A stretch of DNA of 64,000 nt from Pseudomonas sp. ANT_J12. GTDB lineage: Bacteria > Pseudomonadota > Gammaproteobacteria > Pseudomonadales > Pseudomonadaceae. The notes below the pieces were generated by a model. That model had not been told where the DNA came from. It was given only the letters and a program-made list of their open reading frames with translations, and made no database searches. Where the stretch lies: the NCBI RefSeq assembly GCF_008370045.1, contig NZ_VOBN01000002.1, positions 310,001-374,000 of the forward strand, written 5' to 3'. The position numbers and the translations under genes are program-made. Positions 47,858 to 56,465 of the stretch are shown here, in pieces. Each line of letters begins with the position of its first letter. The stretch's first letter is position 1.

Positions 47858-49219
47858 CTACGAGGTTTCACGCTCCAACAACGCTTCCACTTCCTCAGGG
47901 ATTTTCACGAATACGCTGTACTTGGCGCCTTCCATGGTTTCAAAGGCAATCAATTTATCCACCAGCGGCCCGTTCAGCACTTTGCCGGCATTGAGCAACA
48001 ACATGCCGTTGTCGGCGTTGAGGTTGCGCGCCAGGATCATGCCCGGCGCCAAGTCGCGGGTGGTCAGCACTTTGACCGATGGGTCGGCCAGCGTCACGTC
48101 ACTGAGGTACGCGGAACAGACCTGAATGAAATCCTCGACCAATTCGGGATCGTAGAGCCGCCCGGCATAGCTGCGGATATACACCAGCGCTTCGTCGCTG
48201 TTCATCTGCCGCTCAAGGATCAACCCGCGCTGCAATTCGATGAAATCCACTGCCAGTTTCAGCAACCGCGAACCCAGCGGAATCGCCTCACCCTTGAGCC
48301 GGTCCGGAAAGCCGCTGCCGTCCCAGCGTTCCTGGTGGTGCAGGATCAGACGGGCGGCGTCCTTCATCGGGTCGAGGGTCATCAGCAGCGACTCGCTCTG
48401 CTTCGGATACTCGCGATAACGGTCGCGATCAAGGTGATGCAGCATGTCCGACGGCGTGATCATCATGCTGTCAGTCCAGCTCAGCTTGCCGATGTTGTAG
48501 AGCGCAGCGGCCATGGTCAGGTCGCGGCTGGTGCCTTCGTCCAGGCCGTGGAGTTTGCAGTACACCCGCACCAGTTCGATGATCTGGCGGTTGGTCTGCT
48601 TGGCCGGCGGCAGGCGCAGGTTGGCCAGCAACGAGAACACCTCGGTGCCGGTGACATAGCTGTGTTTGAGCTCTTCATAGGCCAGGTCGAGCATGTCGGC
48701 GGTCTGTTGCAGCTCGGAAGTACGCGCGGCGACGTGTTTTTCCAGGGTGGAATTGAGGCTTTTCAGTTGATCGTTCTGCTGCCGGGTCAATTGCACCAGG
48801 CGCCGGCGTTCGCTTTCGGAATGATGGTGCTCCAGGGCCTGGCGCAAGGTCAGTTGCAGTTCCTCGTCATTCCACGGCTTGCTGATGTAACGGTGGATCT
48901 GCCCGTCGTTGATGGCCTTGATGATCGTCGGCAGGTCGGCGTAGCCGGTGAGCAGGATGCGCGTGGTCGCCGGGTACAGCTGATGGATGTGCGCCAGCAA
49001 CGTGGCGCCATCCATATTGGGCATGCGCGCGTCGCTCATCACCAGGTCAATGGGCTGTTGCGCCATGATTTCCAGGGCCTGGGCGCCACTGGTGGCCAGC
49101 AATACGTCATAGGGCTGGCCGCGTAACAGCCGGCGCAGGCTGCTGAGGATTGATTCCTCGTCGTCGACCAGCAACACCTTGGGTTTATCGGTCAAAGTCG
49201 TAGGGAGTTGCTCTTCCAT
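47858..49219 (-). CDS. Response regulator with degenerate HD-GYP (YN-GYP) domain
   Basis: This 453-residue protein has an N-terminal receiver (LLVDDEESI, VMSDARMPN, ISKPW), a coiled linker (about residues 130-175), and an HD-GYP-type domain. The catalytic HD pair is Y241-N242 (ALYNIGK instead of LHDIGK), while HHQERWDGSGFP keeps the second half. As in the P. aeruginosa PA2572-type protein I recall, c-di-GMP hydrolysis is therefore unlikely and binding or signalling roles are more plausible. It diverges from the REC-GGDEF-EAL operon across a 256-bp gap that may hold both promoters. Confidence 0.87.
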   Translation of the reverse strand: MEEQLPTTLTDKPKVLLVDDEESILSSLRRLLRGQPYDVLLATSGAQALEIMAQQPIDLVMSDARMPNMDGATLLAHIHQLYPATTRILLTGYADLPTIIKAINDGQIHRYISKPWNDEELQLTLRQALEHHHSESERRRLVQLTRQQNDQLKSLNSTLEKHVAARTSELQQTADMLDLAYEELKHSYVTGTEVFSLLANLRLPPAKQTNRQIIELVRVYCKLHGLDEGTSRDLTMAAALYNIGKLSWTDSMMITPSDMLHHLDRDRYREYPKQSESLLMTLDPMKDAARLILHHQERWDGSGFPDRLKGEAIPLGSRLLKLAVDFIELQRGLILERQMNSDEALVYIRSYAGRLYDPELVEDFIQVCSAYLSDVTLADPSVKVLTTRDLAPGMILARNLNADNGMLLLNAGKVLNGPLVDKLIAFETMEGAKYSVFVKIPEEVEALLERETS

Positions 49220-49437
49220 GGCGTCACCTCGAGTGAAACGGGCCTATCGCGTGTCAGCCCCCGGCAAACATCCACTCTTGCCGGAGCCTGAGCTACAGGC
49301 TAGATGATTTTCAGACACTGCCCGCAACTCATTCATTCCATTCCCCCAAGCGAACTCCGGACAAAGGACTATGCTCAGGTCACTCGGATCCACAATCTGC
49401 AACCGTTCGGCCAGGTGATCAGGGAAAGGATGCCCCT

Positions 49438-49485
49438 ATGAACAGACCGTTTCGAACTGCTGTCGCCCAGGGCTCATGCCTATGA
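49438..49485 (+). CDS. Possible 15-residue leader ORF
   Basis: ATG at 49438 follows AAAGGA with 7-nt spacing and encodes MNRPFRTAVAQGSCL. Its TGA overlaps the second possible ATG (49482) of the downstream gene in an ATGA. The good ribosome-binding site belongs to this leader, not to the main gene, so translational coupling is possible. It may also be chance. Confidence 0.3.
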   Translation: MNRPFRTAVAQGSCL

Positions 49486-51782
49486 ATGCGCTCCTGGCAC
49501 GGACTAACCGGCGAATCCTCATCGTCGACGATACCGCTTCTATCCATCAGGATTTCGCGAAGATCCTCAGCCCGCAGTCGATTGAAGACGACGACCTGGA
49601 CAACACTGAACGGGCGCTTTTCGGATCAACGGCGGCCATCACGCTGCAAAGCTTTACCCTCGAATCGGCCTTTCAGGGCCTCGAAGCCCTGGACATGGTC
49701 GAAACGGCGTTGGCCAACGACATGCCCTACGCCATGGCCTTCATCGACATGCGCATGCCACCGGGCTGGGACGGCCTGGAAACCATCCAACGGCTGTGGC
49801 AGGTCGACCCCAAGCTGCAAGTGGCGCTGTGCACCGCGTATTCCGACTATTCCTGGGAAGACATCGACGAACGCCTGGAGCTGGGCGATCGCCTGTTGAT
49901 CCTGAAAAAACCCTTCGATGCCATTGAAATCCGCCAGATGGCCAGTGCGCTGACCGCCAAATGGCAGATGACCGAAGACGCGGCGCTGAAAATGTCGCTG
50001 CTCGAACAAGCCGTCGAAGAACGCACCCTGGAGCTGTCCGATGCCAACATCATTGTGCAAAACAGCCCGACCATCCTCTATCGACTGCGCGGCGAGCCGT
50101 CGTTCCCGCTGATGTACATCTCCCACAACATCACCAAGTACGGGCACACCGCGGCCAAACTGGTGGCGTCGGCCAATTGGTCCAAGGAGCTGATTCACCC
50201 GGACGACCTGTCCAAGGTCGACATCGCCATGGAGCGGGTGCTGGACCGGCATGCCGAGGGCGCGTCCATTGAGTTCCGCATGCGCACCGGCGACGGTGCC
50301 TGGCGCTGGGTCGAGAACCGCTACATCCCGGTGCGTGACGCCGAAGGTCGCTTGCTGGAAGTCGAAGGCATCATCCTCGACATCACCGAACGCCGGCTCG
50401 CCGAAGAGAAAATCGCCCTGCTCGCCCGCACCGACGGGCTGACCGGGCTGGCCAACCGCGCGACCCTGATCGAACGCCTGCACCAGGCGTTCGCCGCCAA
50501 TCGTCGGGGCGCCACCGCGTTTGCGATTTTTTACCTGGACCTGGACCACTTCAAGCGCATCAACGACACCCTCGGCCACCCGGTGGGCGACCTGTTGCTG
50601 CAAGAAGTCGCCCGGCGGATCAAGGCCTGCGTGCGCGAGAACGACGTAGTCGCGCGCCTGGGCGGTGACGAGTTCGCGATCCTGCAACTCGATGTCAGCG
50701 ACCCTACCCAGTCTGCGGCACTTGCGGTGAAGGTCCGCGATGCGCTGGTGCAGCCCTACTCCCTGGGCGGCAACGATGTGCGGGCGTCGGTCAGCATCGG
50801 CATCAGCAGCTGCACCCCGGACATGCTCAGTGCGGACAGCCTGCTGACCCAGGCCGACATGGCGCTCTATCGTTCCAAGGAGCAGGGCCGCAATCAGTAC
50901 CACTTCCATTCCGAGGAGATCAATCAGGAAGTGGTCGAGCGCATGACCATCGCCAGCGACCTGAAAACCGCCATCGACAACGAAGAATTGGAGCTGCATT
51001 ACTGGCCCGAAGTCGACCTGAGCACCGGCAAGATCCTCGGCATGGAAGCCCAGGTCAGCTGGAACCACCCCACCCGCGGCTTGCTCGAAGGCCCGGCGTT
51101 CCTGCCGGCGGCGGAAAAAACCGGGACCATCGTCGCCCTCGGCCATTGGGTGCTGGACCACGCCTGCCAGCAGATGCGCCAGTGGCGCGACGAAGGCATG
51201 GCGCCGCCGGTGATTGCGATCAAGCTGTCCCTGGCCCAGCTCAAGAGCGGCCCCGAACTGATCTACGACGTGCTGCGCACCACCGCGCGTTGGGAACTGT
51301 GCCCCTGGGACCTGCGCTTCGACGTCACCGAAGCGACCCTGGCCCAGACCAAATGGACCCACAACGATGTGCTGCCGCGCCTGCGGGAGCTGGGGGTGAA
51401 GATCGCCATTGACGACTTCGGCACTGAATATTCTTCGTTCGATTACCTCAAGACTTACCAGGTCAACCACCTGAAACTGGCCCAGGCCTTTATTGACACC
51501 GCCGCCCAGGACCCGGCGAGCGCGAACACGTTGCGGGCGATTATCAATTTCGCCCGTGACGTAGGGATCGGAATCATTGCCGAAGGTGTCGAAACCCAGG
51601 AGCAACGCAGTTCGCTGATGGCCACAGGTTCGCCGATGAACGCCCAAGGGTATTTCTTCAGCAAAGCGGTCAGCAGCCAACAAGCCGCCGAACTGCTGAA
51701 AGCCGGGAGCATCATGCCCTCGGGCAGCGAAACCGGCCCGACCTCGGGCAACTTGCCGCGGTCCACGGAGGACAACGGATGA
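49476..51782 (+). CDS. REC-PAS-GGDEF-EAL c-di-GMP protein, EAL degenerate
   Basis: This 768-residue protein has an atypical receiver (about 1-170; DDTASIH, phosphoacceptor in [26 protein letters not shown]), a PAS domain (about 195-310), GGDEF (motif intact at residues 396-400 with YLDLDHFKRIN) and EAL. The EAL domain is degenerate: EAL reads E524-A-Q with VSW after it, the metal-binding asparagine of VNxS is K583 (IKLS), and DDFGTGYSS reads DDFGTEYSS. I infer a diguanylate cyclase with a non-catalytic, possibly c-di-GMP-binding, EAL. ATG 49476 or 49482 may be used. The stop overlaps the next gene (ATGA). Confidence 0.88.
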   Translation: MPMNALLARTNRRILIVDDTASIHQDFAKILSPQSIEDDDLDNTERALFGSTAAITLQSFTLESAFQGLEALDMVETALANDMPYAMAFIDMRMPPGWDGLETIQRLWQVDPKLQVALCTAYSDYSWEDIDERLELGDRLLILKKPFDAIEIRQMASALTAKWQMTEDAALKMSLLEQAVEERTLELSDANIIVQNSPTILYRLRGEPSFPLMYISHNITKYGHTAAKLVASANWSKELIHPDDLSKVDIAMERVLDRHAEGASIEFRMRTGDGAWRWVENRYIPVRDAEGRLLEVEGIILDITERRLAEEKIALLARTDGLTGLANRATLIERLHQAFAANRRGATAFAIFYLDLDHFKRINDTLGHPVGDLLLQEVARRIKACVRENDVVARLGGDEFAILQLDVSDPTQSAALAVKVRDALVQPYSLGGNDVRASVSIGISSCTPDMLSADSLLTQADMALYRSKEQGRNQYHFHSEEINQEVVERMTIASDLKTAIDNEELELHYWPEVDLSTGKILGMEAQVSWNHPTRGLLEGPAFLPAAEKTGTIVALGHWVLDHACQQMRQWRDEGMAPPVIAIKLSLAQLKSGPELIYDVLRTTARWELCPWDLRFDVTEATLAQTKWTHNDVLPRLRELGVKIAIDDFGTEYSSFDYLKTYQVNHLKLAQAFIDTAAQDPASANTLRAIINFARDVGIGIIAEGVETQEQRSSLMATGSPMNAQGYFFSKAVSSQQAAELLKAGSIMPSGSETGPTSGNLPRSTEDNG

Positions 51783-53653
51783 AGACACCCTTCGTGCGGA
51801 CCAACCGGCGCATCCTGATCATTGATGACACACCGTCGATCCATCTGGATTTCCGCAAGATCCTCGACCCCGACGCGGAAGAAGAACAGATCCTGGCCGG
51901 CACCGAGGAAGCGTTGTTCGGCACGCTGCAACCGGACCGCCTGACCTTTCAGCTCGATTCCGCCTACCAGGGCCAGGAAGCCCTGGAACTGGTCAAGCGA
52001 GCCCGGGCCGAAGGTCGCCCGTATGCCCTGGCGTTCACCGACATGCGCATGCCGCCGGGTTGGGACGGGCTGGAAACCATCGAAGAGTTGTGGAAGGCCG
52101 ATCCCAGCCTGCAAATCGCCCTGTGCACCGCGTATTCGGATTACAGCTGGGAAGCCATGGCCGAACGGCTCGAATTCGGCGATCAGCTACTGGTGCTGAA
52201 AAAACCCTTCGACAGCCTGGAAATCCGCCAGATGGCCAGCGCCCTGACCTGGAAATGGCAGATGGCCCAGGACGCGGCGATGAAAGTCCTGAGCCTGGAG
52301 CAGACCATCGAGGCCCGGGTGCATGAGCTGCTCAAGGTCTCGCACCTGTTGCAATACGACATCCTCACCGAGTTGCCCAACAGCACCTTGCTCGGCGATC
52401 GGCTGAACCAGTCCCTGGCCCTGTCCCGGCGCCATGACAAACAACTGGCGGTGATGTTTCTCGGCCTCGACCGCTTCAAGCGCATCAACAATGCCCTGGG
52501 GCACCCGGCCGGCGACGAGATGCTCAAACGCGTCGGCCAGAGCCTGGTGGCCACGGTGCGTGAATCCGATTCGGTGTTTCGCTACGGCTCCGACGAGTTC
52601 GTGGTGATCCTGGCCGATATCCGCCACCCGCAGCAGACCAAGGGCATCGCGGAAAAACTGCTGAACGCGATCCGCGCGCCGCAACACATTGCCGGCCACG
52701 ACCTGAGTGTGACCGCCAGCCTGGGGATCAGCATCTACCCCGAGGACGGCCTCGATGCCATCGTGCTGATCAAGAAAGCCGAAACCGCGATGCGCAACGT
52801 CAAGGAAAACGGCCCGAACGATTTCAGCTTTTTCATCGACGAAATGAACCAGCGTGCCCGGGAGCAGCAGAGCATTGAGTCGGGGATTCGGCTGGCCCTG
52901 GAGCGCAACGAATTTGTCCTGCACTACCAACCGAAAATGGACCTGGGCAGTGGCCAGGTGGTGGGCGCCGAAGCGCTGATCCGCTGGAAAAAACCGGGAC
53001 AAGGCTGGGTCTATCCCTCGGACTTTATCGCGGTGGCCGAAGACAGCGGTTTGATTGTGCCGCTGACCAAATGGGTGATGGCCCAGGCCTGTCGCCAGGC
53101 GTGTATCTGGAAGACCGCCGGGCTGCCGAAAATCTGCATTTCGGTGAACGTGTCAGCCATCGATTTCCGCCAGCGCGACTTTGTCGAGAGCATCGAGCTG
53201 ATCCTCAAGCAGACCGGGATGGACCCGACCTTGCTCGAACTGGAGATCACCGAAGGCGTGTTGATGCAGAACGTCGACGCCACCGTGACCGCTCTGAACC
53301 GGATCAAGGCCCTGGGCGTGCGCCTGGCCATCGATGACTTCGGCACCGGTTATTCCAGCCTCAGTTATCTGCGCCGGTTTCCCATTGATGTGCTGAAAAT
53401 CGACCAGTCATTCATCCGCGGCCTGAGCCGGGACAGCAGCGACGCCGCCCTGGTCAGCGCCATCATCAGTTTGGGCAAGAGCCTCAAGCTGACGGTGATC
53501 GCCGAAGGCATCGAAACCCTCGAACAACTGGATTTCCTCAAGGCCCACCACTGCGAGGAAGGCCAGGGTTACTACTTCAGCAAAGCCGTGGCGCCGGATG
53601 CTTTTGCGCATTATTTGATGTTGGTGAAGCCGCTGCCTTCAGCCCAGACATGA
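51779..53653 (+). CDS. REC-GGDEF-EAL c-di-GMP protein, GGDEF degenerate
   Basis: This 624-residue protein carries the same atypical receiver as the preceding gene (about 1-175; DDTPSIHLDF, FTDMRMPPGWDG, LKKPF). The cyclase domain is degenerate: GGDEF reads G270-S-D-E-F and DLDxF reads LGLDRF, losing a metal-binding aspartate. The EAL domain is complete: E398-A-L-I-R, VNVSAIDF, ELEITE, DDFGTGYSS, AEGIET, QGYYFS. I infer a phosphodiesterase. There is no PAS domain. It is coupled by ATGA to the upstream cyclase; the cytochrome peroxidase gene follows 44 bp after its stop. Confidence 0.9.
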   Translation: MKTPFVRTNRRILIIDDTPSIHLDFRKILDPDAEEEQILAGTEEALFGTLQPDRLTFQLDSAYQGQEALELVKRARAEGRPYALAFTDMRMPPGWDGLETIEELWKADPSLQIALCTAYSDYSWEAMAERLEFGDQLLVLKKPFDSLEIRQMASALTWKWQMAQDAAMKVLSLEQTIEARVHELLKVSHLLQYDILTELPNSTLLGDRLNQSLALSRRHDKQLAVMFLGLDRFKRINNALGHPAGDEMLKRVGQSLVATVRESDSVFRYGSDEFVVILADIRHPQQTKGIAEKLLNAIRAPQHIAGHDLSVTASLGISIYPEDGLDAIVLIKKAETAMRNVKENGPNDFSFFIDEMNQRAREQQSIESGIRLALERNEFVLHYQPKMDLGSGQVVGAEALIRWKKPGQGWVYPSDFIAVAEDSGLIVPLTKWVMAQACRQACIWKTAGLPKICISVNVSAIDFRQRDFVESIELILKQTGMDPTLLELEITEGVLMQNVDATVTALNRIKALGVRLAIDDFGTGYSSLSYLRRFPIDVLKIDQSFIRGLSRDSSDAALVSAIISLGKSLKLTVIAEGIETLEQLDFLKAHHCEEGQGYYFSKAVAPDAFAHYLMLVKPLPSAQT

Positions 53654-53697
53654 GCGACGCACGACCACACCCAGGCCAACCGCCAAGGAATTATTCG

Positions 53698-54657
53698 ATG
53701 TCGTCCAACCCTGCCTTTGCCGTTGCGGTGTTTGCGTTGGCGATCTGCCTGAGCGCCAGCGGCGCACCGCTGAACGAACCGCTCAAACCGTTACCTCCCG
53801 TGCCGCAGCAGAATCCCTTGCGGGTCGAACTCGGTCGCCAGTTATTCAATGAGCCGCGCCTGTCGGTCAACAACAGCGTGTCCTGCGCCGGGTGTCATCG
53901 CCTGGAAAGTGGTGGCGCCGATAACAAACAGTTCTCCATCGGCTTCAACGGCCAACCGGTGGCCATCAACACCCCGAGCGTGCTCAACGCCTCCCTCAAC
54001 TTCCGCCAGTTCTGGAATGGCCGTGCCGCCACCCTGGAAGCCCAGGTCCACGAAGTGGTGCAGAGCCCCAGCGAAATGGGCAGCAACTGGGAGCACGTGG
54101 TGCAAACCCTGAGCGCCGACCCGACCTACCACGCCGCGTTCGCCAGCGCCTACCCGGACGGCGTGACCATGGGCAATGTGCAAAACGCCCTGGCCAGCTA
54201 CGAGCGCACGCTGGTCAGCGCCAATTCGCGCTTCGATCAATACCTGCAAGGCAATACCGACATCCTCACCCTCGAAGAAAAGTACGGCTATCAGCGCTTC
54301 AAGGAGTACGGCTGCATTTCCTGCCATCAAGGGGTGAATATCGGCGGCAACATGTTCCAGAAATTCGGGGTCATGGGCGATTACTTCCAGGCCCGGGGCA
54401 ACCCCACCGAAACCGACCTGGGACGCTACCTGGTGACCAAGGATGAGGAGGACCGCAATGTGTTCAAGGTCCCGAGCCTGCGCAACGTCGCCGTGACCGC
54501 GCCGTACTTCCACGACGGCTCGGCGAAAACCCTCGAAGAGGCGGTGGATGTGATGTTCAAGTACCAGCTCGGCCGCGTGCCCTCGAATGACGACAAGGCC
54601 CTGATCATCCTGTTCCTCAAGACCCTGACCGGTGAATGGGAGGGCAAGCCATTATGA
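53698..54657 (+). CDS. Di-heme cytochrome c peroxidase
   Basis: This 319-residue periplasmic protein has a signal peptide (MSSNPAFAVAVFALAICLSA). Two c-type heme sites are visible, CAGCH in the N-terminal domain and CISCH in the second. FWNGRAATLEAQ and VPSLRNVAVTAPYFHDG are hallmarks of the bacterial CCP/MauG superfamily, which reduces H2O2 with electrons from small c-type carriers. ATG at 53698 follows AAGGAA. A longer frame from 53650 would overlap the upstream stop (ATGA) but delays the signal peptide. It is unusual inside a c-di-GMP/two-component operon, and its stop overlaps the kinase start by ATGA. Confidence 0.92.
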   Translation: MSSNPAFAVAVFALAICLSASGAPLNEPLKPLPPVPQQNPLRVELGRQLFNEPRLSVNNSVSCAGCHRLESGGADNKQFSIGFNGQPVAINTPSVLNASLNFRQFWNGRAATLEAQVHEVVQSPSEMGSNWEHVVQTLSADPTYHAAFASAYPDGVTMGNVQNALASYERTLVSANSRFDQYLQGNTDILTLEEKYGYQRFKEYGCISCHQGVNIGGNMFQKFGVMGDYFQARGNPTETDLGRYLVTKDEEDRNVFKVPSLRNVAVTAPYFHDGSAKTLEEAVDVMFKYQLGRVPSNDDKALIILFLKTLTGEWEGKPL

Positions 54658-56465
54658 AAATGTCCCGCCGTCGCAGCCTGGCGCTGCTCAGCCTGGTGGC
54701 CCTGGCCCTGGCCTCGATTCTGTTGTTCCTGTACCTCAAATCGAGTTCCGACCAGACCTCGGCCTACACCGACTCCCGGGACTTGATCGGGCGGATGAAA
54801 CAACTCAACGCGCAATGGGAAACCGAGATTCTCAAGGCGCGGATCACCCTCAATCACAACTACGATCCACTGGTCACACCCCTGACCGAGATGACGCAGT
54901 TGTGGGAGCGGTTCGAAAACATGGAATCGAGCCATGGGCGCAAGGACTCGCCCGCGTGGAAGGACAGCCACGATGCCTACCTGGCCGCCATCCAGGAAAA
55001 AACCCGACTGGTGGAGCAGTTCAAGTCCCACAACGCGGTACTGCGCAACTCGTTGGCGTTTTTGCCCACAGCCGAGGACGACATTCAGCAACCCTTGGCC
55101 CAAGTAGTGGATGGCGACCAACTGCAACTGCAGAACATCGCCACCGACACCTATGACTTGCTGCTCAGCGCACTCGAATTCGCGCAAGTGACCTCGGACG
55201 ACAAGGCCGCTGACATCCTGGTCGGCCTGAACAAACTGGGGGTGAACAAACTGCGGTTGCCAGAACCGTTCCACAGCCCCATCGACATTTTGAGCAATCA
55301 CATCGCGCTGATCCTGCGGGAGCAACCGATCGTCAACCGCCTGCTGGAAAACATCGAAGCCATCCCCGTGGCCGAACGGCTGGACGACATCACCGGTTTG
55401 CTCAACGACGACCAGCAGCAGTCCGATGCGGTGTATCAGCGCTATCACTTCTACATGCTGGTGTTTTCCGTGCTGTTGGTGCTGGTGCTGGTGTACCTGG
55501 CGATTCGGCTGATGCGCAGCTACACCGAAATCAGCCGCGTTAACAAAGCGCTGCAAACCGCTAACGACGACCTGGAACTGCGGGTCGAAGAACGCACCCG
55601 GGAACTGCGCGATACCCAGAGCGAACTGCTCGACACCGCGCGCCAGGCCGGCATGGCCGAGATCGCCACCAACGTGTTGCACAACGTCGGCAACGTGCTC
55701 AACAGCGTGAACATCTCCGCCGACCTGGTCACCCGCAGACTGCGCGGCAGCAAGGCCCTGGGGCTGGGCAAGGCGATGCAACTGATCAACGAACACGCTG
55801 CGGACCTGGGCAGCTTTCTGACCGAGGATGCCAAAGGCAAATTGCTCCCCGGCTACCTCAATCAACTGGTGGACGCCATTGCCCTCGAACAACAGGGCAT
55901 GACCGACGAACTGGCGCAGCTGACCAAAAGCGTGGACCACATCAAGGACATCGTCGCCACGCAGCAGTCCTACGCCGGCGCCAACAGCCTGATGGAGCCG
56001 GTGCACATCAGCGAATTGCTGGAGGACGCCCTGCGCATGAACTCCGGCGCCCTGACCCGACACCACGTCACGGTGGTCAAGGAATACGGCGAAGTCCCCC
56101 GGGTCATGGGTGACAAACACCGCTTGCTGCTGATCCTGATCAACCTGATCAGCAACGCCAAATACGCGATGTCTGACCTCAGCGACCGTCCACGACAGAT
56201 GACCCTTGGGGTGAAAATCGTCGACGACAGCGTTCTTCAAGTCAGCGTCAAGGATGATGGTGAAGGCATCCCCAAGGAAAACATGACGCGAATCTTTGCC
56301 CACGGCTTTACCACCCGCAAGGAAGGCCATGGTTTCGGCCTGCACAGTTGTGCCCTGGCCGCCATCGAGATGAACGGCCACCTCACCGCCCATAGCGACG
56401 GACCGGGCAAAGGCGCACAGTTCACGCTGCAGATCCCTTTGAAAACCGTAGCAGGTGACGCATGA
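54654..56465 (+). CDS. Membrane histidine kinase with HNxGN-type H-box
   Basis: This 603-residue kinase has TM1 at about residues 9-28, a largely helical periplasmic region (29-270), and TM2 near 270-292. A coiled linker (VEERTRELRDTQSELLDTARQAG) leads to a DHp helix whose phosphoacceptor region is NVLHNVGNVLNSV with H343: the usual acidic residue after His is asparagine. The ATPase domain is intact (LINLISNAKYAM N-box, DDGEGIP, GHGFGLHSCALAA). It has no receiver itself and is flanked by coupled genes carrying receivers. ATG at 54654 overlaps the peroxidase stop. Confidence 0.87.
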   Translation: MKMSRRRSLALLSLVALALASILLFLYLKSSSDQTSAYTDSRDLIGRMKQLNAQWETEILKARITLNHNYDPLVTPLTEMTQLWERFENMESSHGRKDSPAWKDSHDAYLAAIQEKTRLVEQFKSHNAVLRNSLAFLPTAEDDIQQPLAQVVDGDQLQLQNIATDTYDLLLSALEFAQVTSDDKAADILVGLNKLGVNKLRLPEPFHSPIDILSNHIALILREQPIVNRLLENIEAIPVAERLDDITGLLNDDQQQSDAVYQRYHFYMLVFSVLLVLVLVYLAIRLMRSYTEISRVNKALQTANDDLELRVEERTRELRDTQSELLDTARQAGMAEIATNVLHNVGNVLNSVNISADLVTRRLRGSKALGLGKAMQLINEHAADLGSFLTEDAKGKLLPGYLNQLVDAIALEQQGMTDELAQLTKSVDHIKDIVATQQSYAGANSLMEPVHISELLEDALRMNSGALTRHHVTVVKEYGEVPRVMGDKHRLLLILINLISNAKYAMSDLSDRPRQMTLGVKIVDDSVLQVSVKDDGEGIPKENMTRIFAHGFTTRKEGHGFGLHSCALAAIEMNGHLTAHSDGPGKGAQFTLQIPLKTVAGDA

